From Falsihalocynthiibacter halioticoli (lineage in GTDB: Bacteria; Pseudomonadota; Alphaproteobacteria; Rhodobacterales; Rhodobacteraceae), in contig NZ_JAOYFC010000003.1 of the NCBI RefSeq assembly GCF_025802015.1, positions 62,001 through 126,000 of the forward strand: a DNA stretch of 64,000 nt, read 5' to 3'. The first letter of the stretch is position 1. Every line of letters starts with the position of its first letter. Made by a program: the position numbers and the translations under genes. Shown piece after piece: positions 34,678 through 42,712 of the stretch. Under the pieces are notes generated by a model. It was given only the letters and a program-made list of their open reading frames with translations, did not search any database and was not told the origin of the DNA.

Positions 34678-36297
34678 TTACACGTTCAGCGTAAAAAGTG
34701 GTTCGCCTTTAATCGGGCGGTGTTCGAACTGTGGTGTAGCGCTCTCTTTGATTTTGTCTTTTGGCGAATAGGCGACGAGTGTTCCGCCACCACTGAGAGG
34801 GGTCACGCGCAGTGGTACTTTTTCGCCTGTGTTTAAGAGTATGGAGTCTTTCCACTGCGCACGCGGGCTGGCCGCTTTTGTGAAAGACTGAAGCTTTGAC
34901 CAGACATCGCTAGGCTCGCTTTTGGCTTGCCAGAAAGAGATAGCATCACTCAAACAAAACTCGCCTAGGATAGAGCCAGGATCCATGCCCCAAAAATCCG
35001 CATAGGCAGAATTTGACATGGTGAGTTGACCGTTAGAGGCAAACACGGCGATCGCTTCATCAAAGCTATCAAGTACCGCTTGGCCGATTTCGAGTTCGCT
35101 GCGAAAGCGCCGTGTCAGTGAGACTTCGGTTGAAATATCCTCAAACAAAAAGGCAACCGCACCATCAGGATGAGGGCGGCCGGTTACCCGATAGGTTTGC
35201 CCAGAAGGAAGCGCCCAGTTTTCTGTGTAAGTTCCATCCACAGCCGCCGCTTCAAGATCCGTCATTTGCTGGCGCCAGTTTTTGTAATCTTTGGGTTCGG
35301 GAATGACGCGGGCCTCGCGCAGTTTGTCTAGAAAGCTAAAGAGGGTAGGGCGCAAAGACAGGAACATCGGTGAGAGACCGGTCAGATCGGTGAGCGCCGG
35401 ATTGAATAGCGCCAATTGCCGCTTTTTGTCGAAGATCGCAAGACCGGTAGGCAGGTGCGCGAATGTTTTGGTTAATGTCTGTACGAACTCGCGAAGCGAA
35501 GTTTCCGCTCGAATAACACCGTCAACACTGTTTGCGAAATGCAGGGATTCTTCACCGACTGTCGTGCTGAAGACTTCATACCACTTCTCGTTTGAACTAT
35601 CCGGAAAGGTAACCGAAACCCGATGTGCACGCTCTTCTGGTGTTCCTTGCGAGAGGGAAACCGTTGGAAAGACACGTCGCGGCGGCCAAGTTTCGACAAC
35701 ACTCTCTGGCTTATTTTTCAGGCGCTTTGCTACCGCGAGGTATGCCCCGTTTGCCCATGTTATTGAGCCGTCGGCAGTCTGCTGCCAAACCAGATAGGGC
35801 GCCATTTCGGCAGTTTTTCTCAGGGTGTCCAGCTCGTTATTGAGTGCGAGCATACTGTGGGAATCCATACCCATAGACGAACCAACGGCCGCATCATCAA
35901 TGATCTCGATCCGTGTTATACCGTCCCAAACCTCGGCAATCAGAATGGACTCGTCATCTGGAGTCACAGGTTTAAGCCTAATTTCGTTAGATTCCTGCAA
36001 TCGGCCAGCGGCATTTGCAAAGTCCGGGTAGCTGGCGCTCAACGCACTGCATAGCTTGCGCCAAGCTGTTTGTTCAGTGTTCTGATTGGCCAAAAGCTGC
36101 TTTGCCTTATCTGTGGCATCAACCAGCTCTTCATTCTCGAATAGAAAAACAACACAGTTCTCAGAGTCACGAAGAAGCTCACGCGTCGTTTTCCCGCGCA
36201 CTTGTATGAATAGGCCAAGCATGATGACGCCCGAGATAGCCGCAGCGAAGGCGATAAAGACGACGAAAACAATGACTGTTGCGGACAATGAGACCAT
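34678..36297 (-). CDS. divL: DivL-like PAS-domain membrane protein without a kinase domain
   Basis: A 539-residue product with one N-terminal membrane helix (about residues 4-31) and repeated PAS-type modules over about residues 160-260, 265-385 and 400-515 (for example GLAIFDKKRQLALFNPALTD and AIAVFASNGQLTMSNSAYAD). No dimerization/phosphotransfer helix or HATPase domain follows; it ends at FEHRPIKGEPLFTLNV. In Caulobacter the full-length pseudokinase DivL controls CckA and so CtrA; Rhodobacterales have a shortened PAS-only DivL. The position just upstream of tsaE matches divL synteny, and a CtrA-type box precedes the gene. Orthology is inferred. Confidence 0.75.
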   Translation of the reverse strand: MVSLSATVIVFVVFIAFAAAISGVIMLGLFIQVRGKTTRELLRDSENCVVFLFENEELVDATDKAKQLLANQNTEQTAWRKLCSALSASYPDFANAAGRLQESNEIRLKPVTPDDESILIAEVWDGITRIEIIDDAAVGSSMGMDSHSMLALNNELDTLRKTAEMAPYLVWQQTADGSITWANGAYLAVAKRLKNKPESVVETWPPRRVFPTVSLSQGTPEERAHRVSVTFPDSSNEKWYEVFSTTVGEESLHFANSVDGVIRAETSLREFVQTLTKTFAHLPTGLAIFDKKRQLALFNPALTDLTGLSPMFLSLRPTLFSFLDKLREARVIPEPKDYKNWRQQMTDLEAAAVDGTYTENWALPSGQTYRVTGRPHPDGAVAFLFEDISTEVSLTRRFRSELEIGQAVLDSFDEAIAVFASNGQLTMSNSAYADFWGMDPGSILGEFCLSDAISFWQAKSEPSDVWSKLQSFTKAASPRAQWKDSILLNTGEKVPLRVTPLSGGGTLVAYSPKDKIKESATPQFEHRPIKGEPLFTLNV

Positions 36298-36301
36298 TAA
36301 C

Positions 36302-36328
36302 TTACCAACGTTGAAACTGCGTTGGTAA
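36302..36328. promoter_or_regulatory. Perfect 9-bp dyad just upstream of the PAS gene
   Basis: TTACCAACG (36302-36310) and CGTTGGTAA (36320-36328) are perfect inverted arms with a 9-nt loop, only 4 bp before the divL-like start codon. It could be an operator or a 5' UTR hairpin that affects translation. Confidence 0.55.
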
Positions 36329-36346
36329 ATAATTGCTCAAAAATGG

Positions 36347-36361
36347 TTAATGCGCCGTTAA
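36347..36361. promoter_or_regulatory. CtrA-type binding site upstream of the divL-like gene
   Basis: TTAATGCGCCGTTAA is a perfect match to the CtrA consensus TTAA-N7-TTAA, and the wider GTTAATGCGCCGTTAAC is nearly palindromic. It lies 50-64 bp before the start codon of the PAS gene, at a promoter-like distance. Confidence 0.6.
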
Positions 36362-36441
36362 CTTGAATATTTCTGCTGTTGTGATGCTGAAATGCGGTGT
36401 ATACGAACAAGACTTCGCACAGCTAGAGAGCGCGAACTCAA

Positions 36442-37866
36442 CTAGGAGGGCGCGTCAAATCTTTCGTTCTCGCCAAGTCCGTCACTTCCGCCACGCGGGA
36501 CTTCAAGTGTCTTGAGTTGCCAAGCAACCTCTACAACTGCGCCGCATTTTGGTGGCCGCTCGGCTTCAGATAGAAACGGGTCTGCTCCATTTGCAAAACT
36601 GACCTCCGCGCCTGTTCGCTCTAGGAGTGTTTTTGCAATGAAAAGCCCAAGGCCCATGCCTTCATATCCTGGTCGGCGGGGTTTTTCGTTTGGTCTTCTC
36701 TTGCGAACAAAGGGCTCGCCGATCCGCCCAATCACCTGTGTCGGAAAGCCTGGTCCATCATCAATAATTCGTAGATGAAGCCGGGTGTCAGTCCAGCCGC
36801 CTTCGACCCATACATTTTTGGCCGAGAAATCTACGGCATTTTGCACGAGGTTCCGAACACCGTGAATGATCTCGGATTGCCGCCGGATTTCCGGTTGATG
36901 AAAGGTCCCGCTGGGGGCAGGGGCGAATGCGAAATGAATCTCTTTGCCGCGATCAAGGTGGGGCTCCGCAGCTTCGCGCACGACGGCCTCAAACGGGCCG
37001 CTGTGCATGTGAAGGTCGTCTTTCCCTGCTCGGCCCATCGAGCGCAAAATCTCTCTGCATCGCTCTGCCTGTTCGCCGATGAGCTTGGCATCTTCTCGAA
37101 GATCGGTTCCGTCCTCGAGTTCATCCAGCATTTCAGAGGACACAAGCTTAATTGTTGCAAGTGGTGTTCCCAGTTCGTGGGCGGCGGCGGCAACTACGCC
37201 TCCCAAGTCAGTTAGCTTCTGTTCGCGCGCCAAGGCCATTTGTGTGGCAAGAAGCGCTTCGCTCATGGAGTGGATTTCGTTTGAAACGCGGCGGGCATAG
37301 GCAGCAAGGAAAACTGTTCCAATTACAATCGCCAGCCAGAAGCCGAATATATACAGAACATCAAGGCGGAAGATCTCGCCGGCGGTATTGCTTAACGGCT
37401 TCGCATAGAATGCAACAAATGTCGTAAGGCAAAGCGCGACTGAACCAATCAACATCGTGGACTGAAGCGTTAGAACAGTAGCCGATATTGTTACAGGAAC
37501 GAGGATCAGCAATGCGAAGGGGTTATGCAGCCCACCGGTCAGATAAAGCAGCAAAATAAGCTGCGAAATATCAAACAACAGCATCCAGACCGCCTGCGCT
37601 TCGGACAGCCTTTTATTCTCTGGATATACGAAGGTCGCGACGAGATTGACGATCACAGAGGCACAGATTACGAGGAAGCACAGGCCAAGATTGAGGTCGA
37701 CATCAAGCTGGTAAACCGCAACTGTGATCGCAACGATTTGCCCGACGATCGCAACCCACCGCAGCATGATGAGCGTTCGCAGACGAATCCAATCGCTTCT
37801 GGCGCGCTGACTGATTAGAGTTGAGGTCGTGTCGGTCATGCGCTCGCTATTTTGTGAATGCGTCAT
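36442..37866 (-). CDS. regB: Redox-sensing histidine kinase RegB (PrrB)
   Basis: RegB senses ubiquinone redox state and phosphorylates RegA to control photosynthesis, respiration and fixation genes. The 474-residue product has six N-terminal membrane helices, the quinone-related loop GGLHNPF (residues 111-117), the phosphoacceptor box AAAAHELGTPLATI (His230), and the redox-active cysteine Cys270 in the AERCREILRSMGRAGKDD segment, followed by an HATPase domain with DDGPGF and GLGLFIAKTLLERTGA. All key residues of R. capsulatus RegB are present with a constant offset of five. Divergent from sco. Confidence 0.95.
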   Translation of the reverse strand: MTHSQNSERMTDTTSTLISQRARSDWIRLRTLIMLRWVAIVGQIVAITVAVYQLDVDLNLGLCFLVICASVIVNLVATFVYPENKRLSEAQAVWMLLFDISQLILLLYLTGGLHNPFALLILVPVTISATVLTLQSTMLIGSVALCLTTFVAFYAKPLSNTAGEIFRLDVLYIFGFWLAIVIGTVFLAAYARRVSNEIHSMSEALLATQMALAREQKLTDLGGVVAAAAHELGTPLATIKLVSSEMLDELEDGTDLREDAKLIGEQAERCREILRSMGRAGKDDLHMHSGPFEAVVREAAEPHLDRGKEIHFAFAPAPSGTFHQPEIRRQSEIIHGVRNLVQNAVDFSAKNVWVEGGWTDTRLHLRIIDDGPGFPTQVIGRIGEPFVRKRRPNEKPRRPGYEGMGLGLFIAKTLLERTGAEVSFANGADPFLSEAERPPKCGAVVEVAWQLKTLEVPRGGSDGLGENERFDAPS

Positions 37867-37933
37867 ACTGTACCCTTGTTAGTGTCGGCAAAACCCTTGA
37901 TCAAGGCTGCGAAATGAAAAGGAACTCTTCGGC

Positions 37934-38548
37934 ATGAAATACTATGCATTTGCGGCGGTCGGTGCTGCGGCCATTCTCCTTGGGACCACCGCATATCTGA
38001 CCTTCGGTGAACCAGAAAATAAATTCGCACAATGTACCGCCAACCGGATCGCGGGCGGTGCAAGCACAATTGGTGGACCGTTCTCTTTGATCGACAAGAA
38101 TGGCGAACGCGTGACTGATAAAGACGTGATTACCAAACCGTCGCTTGTTTATTTTGGTTATACATTCTGCCCTGATGTTTGCCCGCTGGATTCTGCGCGG
38201 AATGCGGATGCGGTGGACATCTTGGATGAAATGGGAATCGAGACAACACCCGTGTTTATTACGATTGACCCAGAGCGTGATACGCCAGAGGTTGTTGGCG
38301 AATTCGCGGATGTGTTCCACGAGCGTATGATTGGGCTAACTGGAACAGCCGAAGACGTGAAGGCGGCATCACGGGCCTATAAAACCTATTACAAAAAGAA
38401 TGAAAGTGACGATGAGTATTACCTTGTTGATCACTCAACTTCGACCTACCTGACCCTCCCTGAATACGGCACTGTGACCTATTTCAAGCGCGATGACTCA
38501 CCAGAAGTTATTGCCGAGACGATTGCCTGTTTTGTGGAGAACTCTTAG
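37934..38548 (+). CDS. senC: SCO1/SenC copper chaperone for cytochrome oxidase assembly
   Basis: SCO proteins deliver copper to the CuA site of cytochrome c oxidase. The 204-residue product has an N-terminal membrane anchor (residues 5-24), the thioredoxin-like core with the copper motif TFCPDVCP (Cys79, Cys83) and the third ligand His167 in LVDHSTS. Between regB and regA, as in Rhodobacter regB-senC-regA, it is probably part of the redox regulon. Confidence 0.95.
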   Translation: MKYYAFAAVGAAAILLGTTAYLTFGEPENKFAQCTANRIAGGASTIGGPFSLIDKNGERVTDKDVITKPSLVYFGYTFCPDVCPLDSARNADAVDILDEMGIETTPVFITIDPERDTPEVVGEFADVFHERMIGLTGTAEDVKAASRAYKTYYKKNESDDEYYLVDHSTSTYLTLPEYGTVTYFKRDDSPEVIAETIACFVENS

Positions 38549-38562
38549 AGCGTTTCTAAAAA

Positions 38563-38602
38563 TTGACCTGTCTCAAGAGTTTGCATAGAACGGTGAGACA
38601 GG
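38563..38602 (+). promoter_or_regulatory. regA promoter framed by a 9-bp inverted repeat
   Basis: TTGACC (38563-38568), a 17-nt spacer and TAGAAC (38586-38591) form a sigma70-like promoter. The perfect arms CCTGTCTCA (38567-38575) and TGAGACAGG (38594-38602), 18 nt apart, flank the -10, so a dimeric repressor or activator could bind here. No T-run follows, so it is not a good terminator for senC. Confidence 0.55.
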
Positions 38603-38620
38603 AAAAAAGAAAGCGCGACT

Positions 38621-39175
38621 ATGACAGAGCGGGAATTGCAGGACATCGGAGAAGATAAATCCCTGTTGCTGCTGGATGATGACGAACCCTTTTTGCGTCG
38701 TTTGGCGCGGGCGATGGAAAAGCGGGGGTTTGAGCCCGAAACCGCTGGTTCGGTCGCCGCAGGTAAAGCAATCGCAACGGCACGTCCGCCCGCTTATGCC
38801 GTGATTGATTTGCGTCTTGAGGATGGAAACGGGCTCGACGTTGTTGAAGTTCTAAGAGAGAAGCGTCCTGACGCACGGATCGTTGTTCTTACGGGCTATG
38901 GCGCGATTGCAACGGCTGTTGCGGCCGTAAAAATCGGCGCGACGGATTACCTATCCAAGCCTGCGGATGCGAATGATGTAACCGGCGCGCTTCTTGCCAA
39001 GAAAGATGAGCTTCCTCCGCCTCCGGATAATCCAATGAGTGCGGACCGTGTGCGTTGGGAACATATCCAGCGCGTTTATGAGCTGTGTGACCGTAACGTG
39101 AGCGAAACTGCGCGCCGCCTGAACATGCATCGCCGTACGCTCCAGCGTATTTTGGCAAAACGTAGCCCGCGTTAA
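38621..39175 (+). CDS. regA: Redox response regulator RegA (PrrA)
   Basis: RegA is the DNA-binding partner of RegB. The 184-residue product has a receiver domain (LLLLDDDEPFLRRLARAM; phosphoacceptor Asp63 in VIDLRLED; Lys113 in YLSKPADA) and a short Fis-type helix-turn-helix at the C-terminus (SETARRLNMHRRTLQRILAK). Asp63 and length match R. capsulatus RegA. Its own promoter candidate is at 38563. The stop codons of regA and the convergent HD gene are adjacent. Confidence 0.97.
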   Translation: MTERELQDIGEDKSLLLLDDDEPFLRRLARAMEKRGFEPETAGSVAAGKAIATARPPAYAVIDLRLEDGNGLDVVEVLREKRPDARIVVLTGYGAIATAVAAVKIGATDYLSKPADANDVTGALLAKKDELPPPPDNPMSADRVRWEHIQRVYELCDRNVSETARRLNMHRRTLQRILAKRSPR

Positions 39176-39769
39176 TTACAACTCTTCAAGAAGTGTTTTT
39201 ACGCGTGCTGTGAAATCGGTGCGAACGTCTTTTGGCGTTCGCAAATCGATACGCAACCCTTCGATAAGTGCGGCATCAGGCTTTCCAAAAAACTTGTCAG
39301 CTTCGGCTTCTGAAAATCCCGCGATCTGTACGGCTTCCATCCATGCAGAAATGCGATCAGCGCGCTTAATCTGTTTTTTAGTCGCAACAGGGATCGCCGC
39401 AGGAAGCCCGAAGCGAACGTGGATAGCCGCGGATAGCCGATTATCAAGCTCGTCATAGCCTTTGCCCACCGCCGATTTTACGGGGCTGATCATGTCGCCG
39501 ATCACGTATTCTGGCGCATCGTGCAAAAGCGCAGCAAGCCGCCACTTCGTCGGTGCTTTGGGTACGATGCGACCAAAGAGTTCCTCAACCAAAAGCGAAT
39601 GCTCCGCGACCGAATAGGCAAAATCGCCCCGCGTCTGGCCATTCCAGCGCGCAACAAAAGCCAGGCCATGGGCGATATCCTCGATCTCGATATCCACGGG
39701 TGTTGGATCGAGAAGGTCAAGGCGGCGCCCCGAAAGCATCCGTTGCCATGCGCGCGGTTGTTTTGCCAT
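39176..39769 (-). CDS. HD-domain phosphohydrolase (YfbR-like)
   Basis: The 197-residue product has an HD-type metal-binding set: SVAEHSLLVEELF, LLHDAPEYVIGDMISPVK, and a later Asp in ADRISAWMEAV. This is the YfbR/5'-deoxynucleotidase-like HD group, probably acting on nucleotides. I chose ATG 39769 (MAKQPRAW) with AAGGA 9 bp upstream rather than an upstream start at 39838. It abuts regA convergently; whether it belongs to the redox system is unknown. Confidence 0.85.
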   Translation of the reverse strand: MAKQPRAWQRMLSGRRLDLLDPTPVDIEIEDIAHGLAFVARWNGQTRGDFAYSVAEHSLLVEELFGRIVPKAPTKWRLAALLHDAPEYVIGDMISPVKSAVGKGYDELDNRLSAAIHVRFGLPAAIPVATKKQIKRADRISAWMEAVQIAGFSEAEADKFFGKPDAALIEGLRIDLRTPKDVRTDFTARVKTLLEEL

Positions 39770-39898
39770 TTTATCGGTTCCTTGATTGTGGTGTTTATTG
39801 GCTAGCCGCCGAAATGCGGCATGTAAAGGCTCGGTCATTGCTCCTTAACCTCTGAGGTGATAACTGGCTGCAACTTCAGTTTCAAAGGAACGAAAAAG

Positions 39899-41293
39899 AT
39901 GGCGAGTGATTACATCGTAAAAGACATCAGCCTTGCCGCCTATGGCCGCAAAGAGCTTGATATTGCCGAAACCGAGATGCCGGGCTTGATGGCTCTGCGG
40001 GCGGAATATGGCGATAGCAAGCCGCTCAAAGGCGCTCGAATTGCGGGCTCTCTTCACATGACGGTACAAACCGCTGTGTTGATTGAAACGCTGGTCGCGC
40101 TGGGCGCGGACGTGCGTTGGGCGAGCTGCAACATCTTCTCCACACAAGACCACGCCGCTGCCGCGATTGCCGAAACGGGTACACCCGTGTTTGCGATCAA
40201 AGGCGAGACACTCGAAGAATATTGGGACTACGCGGACCGTATTTTCCAGTTCGAGGAAGGGACATGTAACCTGATCCTCGATGATGGGGGCGACGCAACG
40301 ATGTACATCCTGCTTGGTGCGCGGGTTGAGGCGGGCGAAACCGACCTCATCGAAGTGCCGACAAGCGAGGAAGAGGTCGCGTTCTTTGCGCAAATTAAGA
40401 AGCGCCTCGCCGAAAGCCCTGGTTGGTTCACCAAACAAAAAGAAGCCATTCAAGGCGTTTCCGAAGAAACAACCACAGGCGTTCACCGCCTTTATGAGTT
40501 GGTGAAAACGGGTCACCTCCCGTTCCCAGCGATCAACGTGAATGACTCTGTGACCAAGTCGAAATTCGACAACAAATATGGCTGTAAAGAGAGCCTTGTT
40601 GACGGTATTCGCCGCGCAACCGATACGATGATGGCTGGCAAAGTTGCTGTTGTTTGTGGCTACGGTGACGTGGGCAAAGGCTCTGCTGCGTCGCTCCGCG
40701 GTGCGGGCGCGCGCGTTAAGGTTACCGAGGTCGATCCGATCTGTGCGCTTCAAGCTGCTATGGACGGATTTGAAGTTGTTGTGCTGGAAGATGTGGTTGA
40801 TTCCGCCGATATCTTCATCACCACGACTGGCAACAAAGACATCATCCGCATTGAGCATATGCGCGAAATGAAAGACATGGCGATCGTTGGCAACATTGGC
40901 CACTTCGACAACGAAATTCAGGTTGCCGCGCTCAAGAACCACAAGTGGACAAACATCAAAGAACAGGTCGACATGATCGAGATGCCTTCGGGTAACCGCT
41001 TGATCCTGCTGTCCGAAGGTCGCTTGCTGAACCTTGGAAACGCAACGGGCCACCCAAGCTTTGTGATGTCTGCGAGCTTCACCAACCAAGTGTTGGCCCA
41101 GGTCGAGCTTTGGACAAACGGTTCTAGCTATAAGAACGAAGTCTATATCTTGCCCAAGCATCTCGATGAAAAAGTCGCGCGACTGCATCTTGATCGCATT
41201 GGCGTCAAGCTCACCAAACTCGCCAAAGAACAGGCCGACTATATCGGCGTAAAGGTCGATGGCCCTTTCAAACCAGAGCATTATCGTTACTAG
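39899..41293 (+). CDS. ahcY: Adenosylhomocysteinase (S-adenosyl-L-homocysteine hydrolase)
   Basis: AhcY cleaves SAH to adenosine and homocysteine in the methylation cycle. The 464-residue product has MTVQTAVLIETLVALGADVRW-type N-terminal segments, ASCNIFSTQDHAAAAI, the NAD-binding GYGDVGKGSAASLRGAGA and the invariant C-terminal HYRY. ATG 39899 follows AAAGGA; a start 42 bp earlier is unlikely. No SAH riboswitch pattern was seen in the short leader. A strong terminator follows at 41318. Confidence 0.97.
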   Translation: MASDYIVKDISLAAYGRKELDIAETEMPGLMALRAEYGDSKPLKGARIAGSLHMTVQTAVLIETLVALGADVRWASCNIFSTQDHAAAAIAETGTPVFAIKGETLEEYWDYADRIFQFEEGTCNLILDDGGDATMYILLGARVEAGETDLIEVPTSEEEVAFFAQIKKRLAESPGWFTKQKEAIQGVSEETTTGVHRLYELVKTGHLPFPAINVNDSVTKSKFDNKYGCKESLVDGIRRATDTMMAGKVAVVCGYGDVGKGSAASLRGAGARVKVTEVDPICALQAAMDGFEVVVLEDVVDSADIFITTTGNKDIIRIEHMREMKDMAIVGNIGHFDNEIQVAALKNHKWTNIKEQVDMIEMPSGNRLILLSEGRLLNLGNATGHPSFVMSASFTNQVLAQVELWTNGSSYKNEVYILPKHLDEKVARLHLDRIGVKLTKLAKEQADYIGVKVDGPFKPEHYRY

Positions 41294-41317
41294 GCGAAGA
41301 GCCAACTTACAAAGATG

Positions 41318-41350
41318 AAGCCCGGCTTAAGAGTCGGGCTTTTTCTTTTT
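41318..41350 (+). terminator. Intrinsic terminator of ahcY
   Basis: AAGCCCG (41318-41324) and CGGGCTT (41335-41341) pair around a 10-nt loop and are followed by TTTTTCTTTTT. 25 bp after the ahcY stop. Confidence 0.9.
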
Positions 41351-41442
41351 GAAAACACCTGTTTCCGCGTTAACCTCTAATTAACGGTTCATTTCGACCG
41401 TTAAATTTTGGCCTTTGGCCACAAAGAATATTGGAGAACTCT

Positions 41443-41784
41443 ATGGGAAAACGTGACGACTTGATCGCCAAATATGCCGATGATTTGAAGAACAAATGCG
41501 GCATCACACCGGATATGGATCTGTTAACCAAAGTAACAATCGGATGCGGACCAGCCATTTACGACGATGACGCATCGACGGTTGCCGCGACCCAGGACTC
41601 CGAGTTGGAGACCGTGAAAGAAAACTTCCTGATCAAAAAGCTCGCGCTGCGCGACAGCCCAGAGCTAATGGACGCAATCAACAAAGCGATGGAAACTTAC
41701 GGCCGATCCGAGCGCAACAAGTACCGCGCGGTTGTGTACTACATGCTTGTTAAGCACTTCGGCAAAGAGTCAATTTACGGCTAA
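41443..41784 (+). CDS. DUF2853 protein
   Basis: A 113-residue acidic soluble protein starting MGKRDDLIAKYADDLKNKCG, the DUF2853 N-terminus. It is helical throughout, with no membrane or metal motif. TTGGAG precedes ATG 41443 at 7-nt spacing; an upstream TTG at 41431 is less likely. The function is unknown. It stands alone between the ahcY terminator and a strong hairpin, so it is probably monocistronic. Confidence 0.85.
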   Translation: MGKRDDLIAKYADDLKNKCGITPDMDLLTKVTIGCGPAIYDDDASTVAATQDSELETVKENFLIKKLALRDSPELMDAINKAMETYGRSERNKYRAVVYYMLVKHFGKESIYG

Positions 41785-41798
41785 ACTCTGTGCTATTC

Positions 41799-41824
41799 GG
41801 GCGGTGTGAAAGGTCATACCGCCC
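41799..41824 (+). terminator. Strong hairpin after DUF2853 (terminator or 3' end without U-run)
   Basis: GGGCGGTGTGA (41799-41809) pairs with TCATACCGCCC (41814-41824) over 11 bp with one G-T wobble and a 4-nt loop, 15 bp after the stop codon. No T-run follows (TATATAAAGG), so it may mark a Rho-type or processed 3' end. Confidence 0.5.
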
Positions 41825-41861
41825 TATATAAAGGTTTGATTTGAAATAAATTTTCGGCGCA

Positions 41862-42004
41862 TATAATTTGCGTTTATCGGCAGCCTGGCATAGCGTTGTA
41901 TTGTCTAGTCAGGATGGCCGGACCCGAAACAAAACACGTGTGGTGCGAAGTGAGGCACGTGGGGTGATGGAGGGTTCCGGGGGGTCGGAGCCCTCCAATT
42001 TTTT
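41862..42004 (+). ncRNA. Candidate small RNA gene with TATAAT promoter and 11-bp terminator
   Basis: A perfect TATAAT (41862-41867) has a TTGAAA at 41841-41846, though the 15-nt spacing is short. About 130 nt on, GGAGGG-T-TCCG (41969-41979) pairs with CGGA-G-CCCTCC (41986-41996) as a continuous 11-bp stem (one T-G wobble) with a 6-nt loop, followed by six T residues. There is no open reading frame with a ribosome-binding site between. A transcript would start near 41875. The terminator could also serve DUF2853 read-through. Confidence 0.4.
41969..42004 (+). terminator. GC-rich intrinsic terminator upstream of the EVE gene
   Basis: An 11-bp stem (41969-41979 with 41986-41996), loop GGGGGT and a T6 run at 41999-42004. 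It points away from DUF2853 and lies 13 bp before the convergent EVE-domain stop. Confidence 0.8.
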
Positions 42005-42017
42005 CACGTATCGTCAA

Positions 42018-42443
42018 TCAAAGATCTGCTGGAACGCCAGCCATCTCACAAACGATTGCCCATTCTTCCTCAGTGACCGGCTGCACCGATAAGCGTGTAT
42101 TGTTGACAAGAACCATGTCGCGAAGCGCCTCGTTCTCTTTACACATTGCAAGAGTCACTGGCGTTTTGACGGGTGCGATGGCGCGGATATCAACGCATTC
42201 CCATCGCTCATCGTCAGTTGTGGAATCCGGATGGCATTCGGCGCAGACCTCGACGATCCCAACAACAGATTTTTCCTTGAGCGAATGATAGAAAAATCCC
42301 CGATCCCCAACCTTCATCAGGCGCATGTTGTTGCGTGCTTGGTAATTGCGCACGCCGTCCCATTCTTCGCCAGCGTCACCTTTGGCAACCTGATCGTCCC
42401 AACTCCAAGTGTTCGGCTCTGATTTAAACAACCAATATGCCAT
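42018..42443 (-). CDS. EVE-domain (PUA-like) protein
   Basis: A 141-residue single EVE domain. Signature segments are MAYWLFKSEPNTWSWDDQ, WDGVRNYQARNNMRLMKVGD, GFFYHSLKEKSVVGIVEV and the C-terminal RLSVQPVTEEEW. EVE domains bind modified bases in DNA or RNA (for example modified cytosines in restriction systems), but standalone forms such as this are probably RNA-related. I chose ATG 42443, which overlaps the YciI stop by one base (TAATG). It is likely in one transcript with yciI-gpsA-tsaD. Confidence 0.9.
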   Translation of the reverse strand: MAYWLFKSEPNTWSWDDQVAKGDAGEEWDGVRNYQARNNMRLMKVGDRGFFYHSLKEKSVVGIVEVCAECHPDSTTDDERWECVDIRAIAPVKTPVTLAMCKENEALRDMVLVNNTRLSVQPVTEEEWAIVCEMAGVPADL

Positions 42444-42712
42444 TAGCCGATCACCCGGTTCCAAAGCTGTAGATCGACGGATTCAAACAAGCCAGCCTTT
42501 GCGTATGGGTCATTTTCGGCCCATTTCTGAGCATCCTCAATCGACTCCATATCGAGAATTACAAGCGAGCCACACATATCGCCATTTGAATCAAGAAAAG
42601 GACCAGCCTGAACAACGCCTGTTTCCTTGAGATAAGCAACATGAGCGTCGCGGTTGGCTTTGCGTACTTCAAGTGCGCCAGGTTTGTCTTTGGCGATAAG
42701 AGCTACGTACAT
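42443..42712 (-). CDS. YciI-family protein
   Basis: An 89-residue YciI-like ferredoxin-fold protein: MYVALIAKDKPGALEVRKANR, AHVAYLKETGVVQAGPF and ENDPYAKAGLFESVDLQLW. The conserved His (HVAYL) and Asp (DPY) of the putative active site are present. The enzyme role is unknown for most members. It sits directly after gpsA with no gap. Confidence 0.9.
   Translation of the reverse strand: MYVALIAKDKPGALEVRKANRDAHVAYLKETGVVQAGPFLDSNGDMCGSLVILDMESIEDAQKWAENDPYAKAGLFESVDLQLWNRVIG

Noticed and set aside
39839..39898. Possible SAH or SAM riboswitch before ahcY
   Set aside because: The leader is only about 60 bp and I could not recognise the conserved cores or stems of the SAH, SAM-II or SAM/SAH classes.
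39845..41305. A 486-residue antisense reading frame across ahcY
   Set aside because: It covers ahcY almost exactly on the other strand; long antisense frames are expected from the codon bias of highly expressed genes. No start signal or domain was seen.
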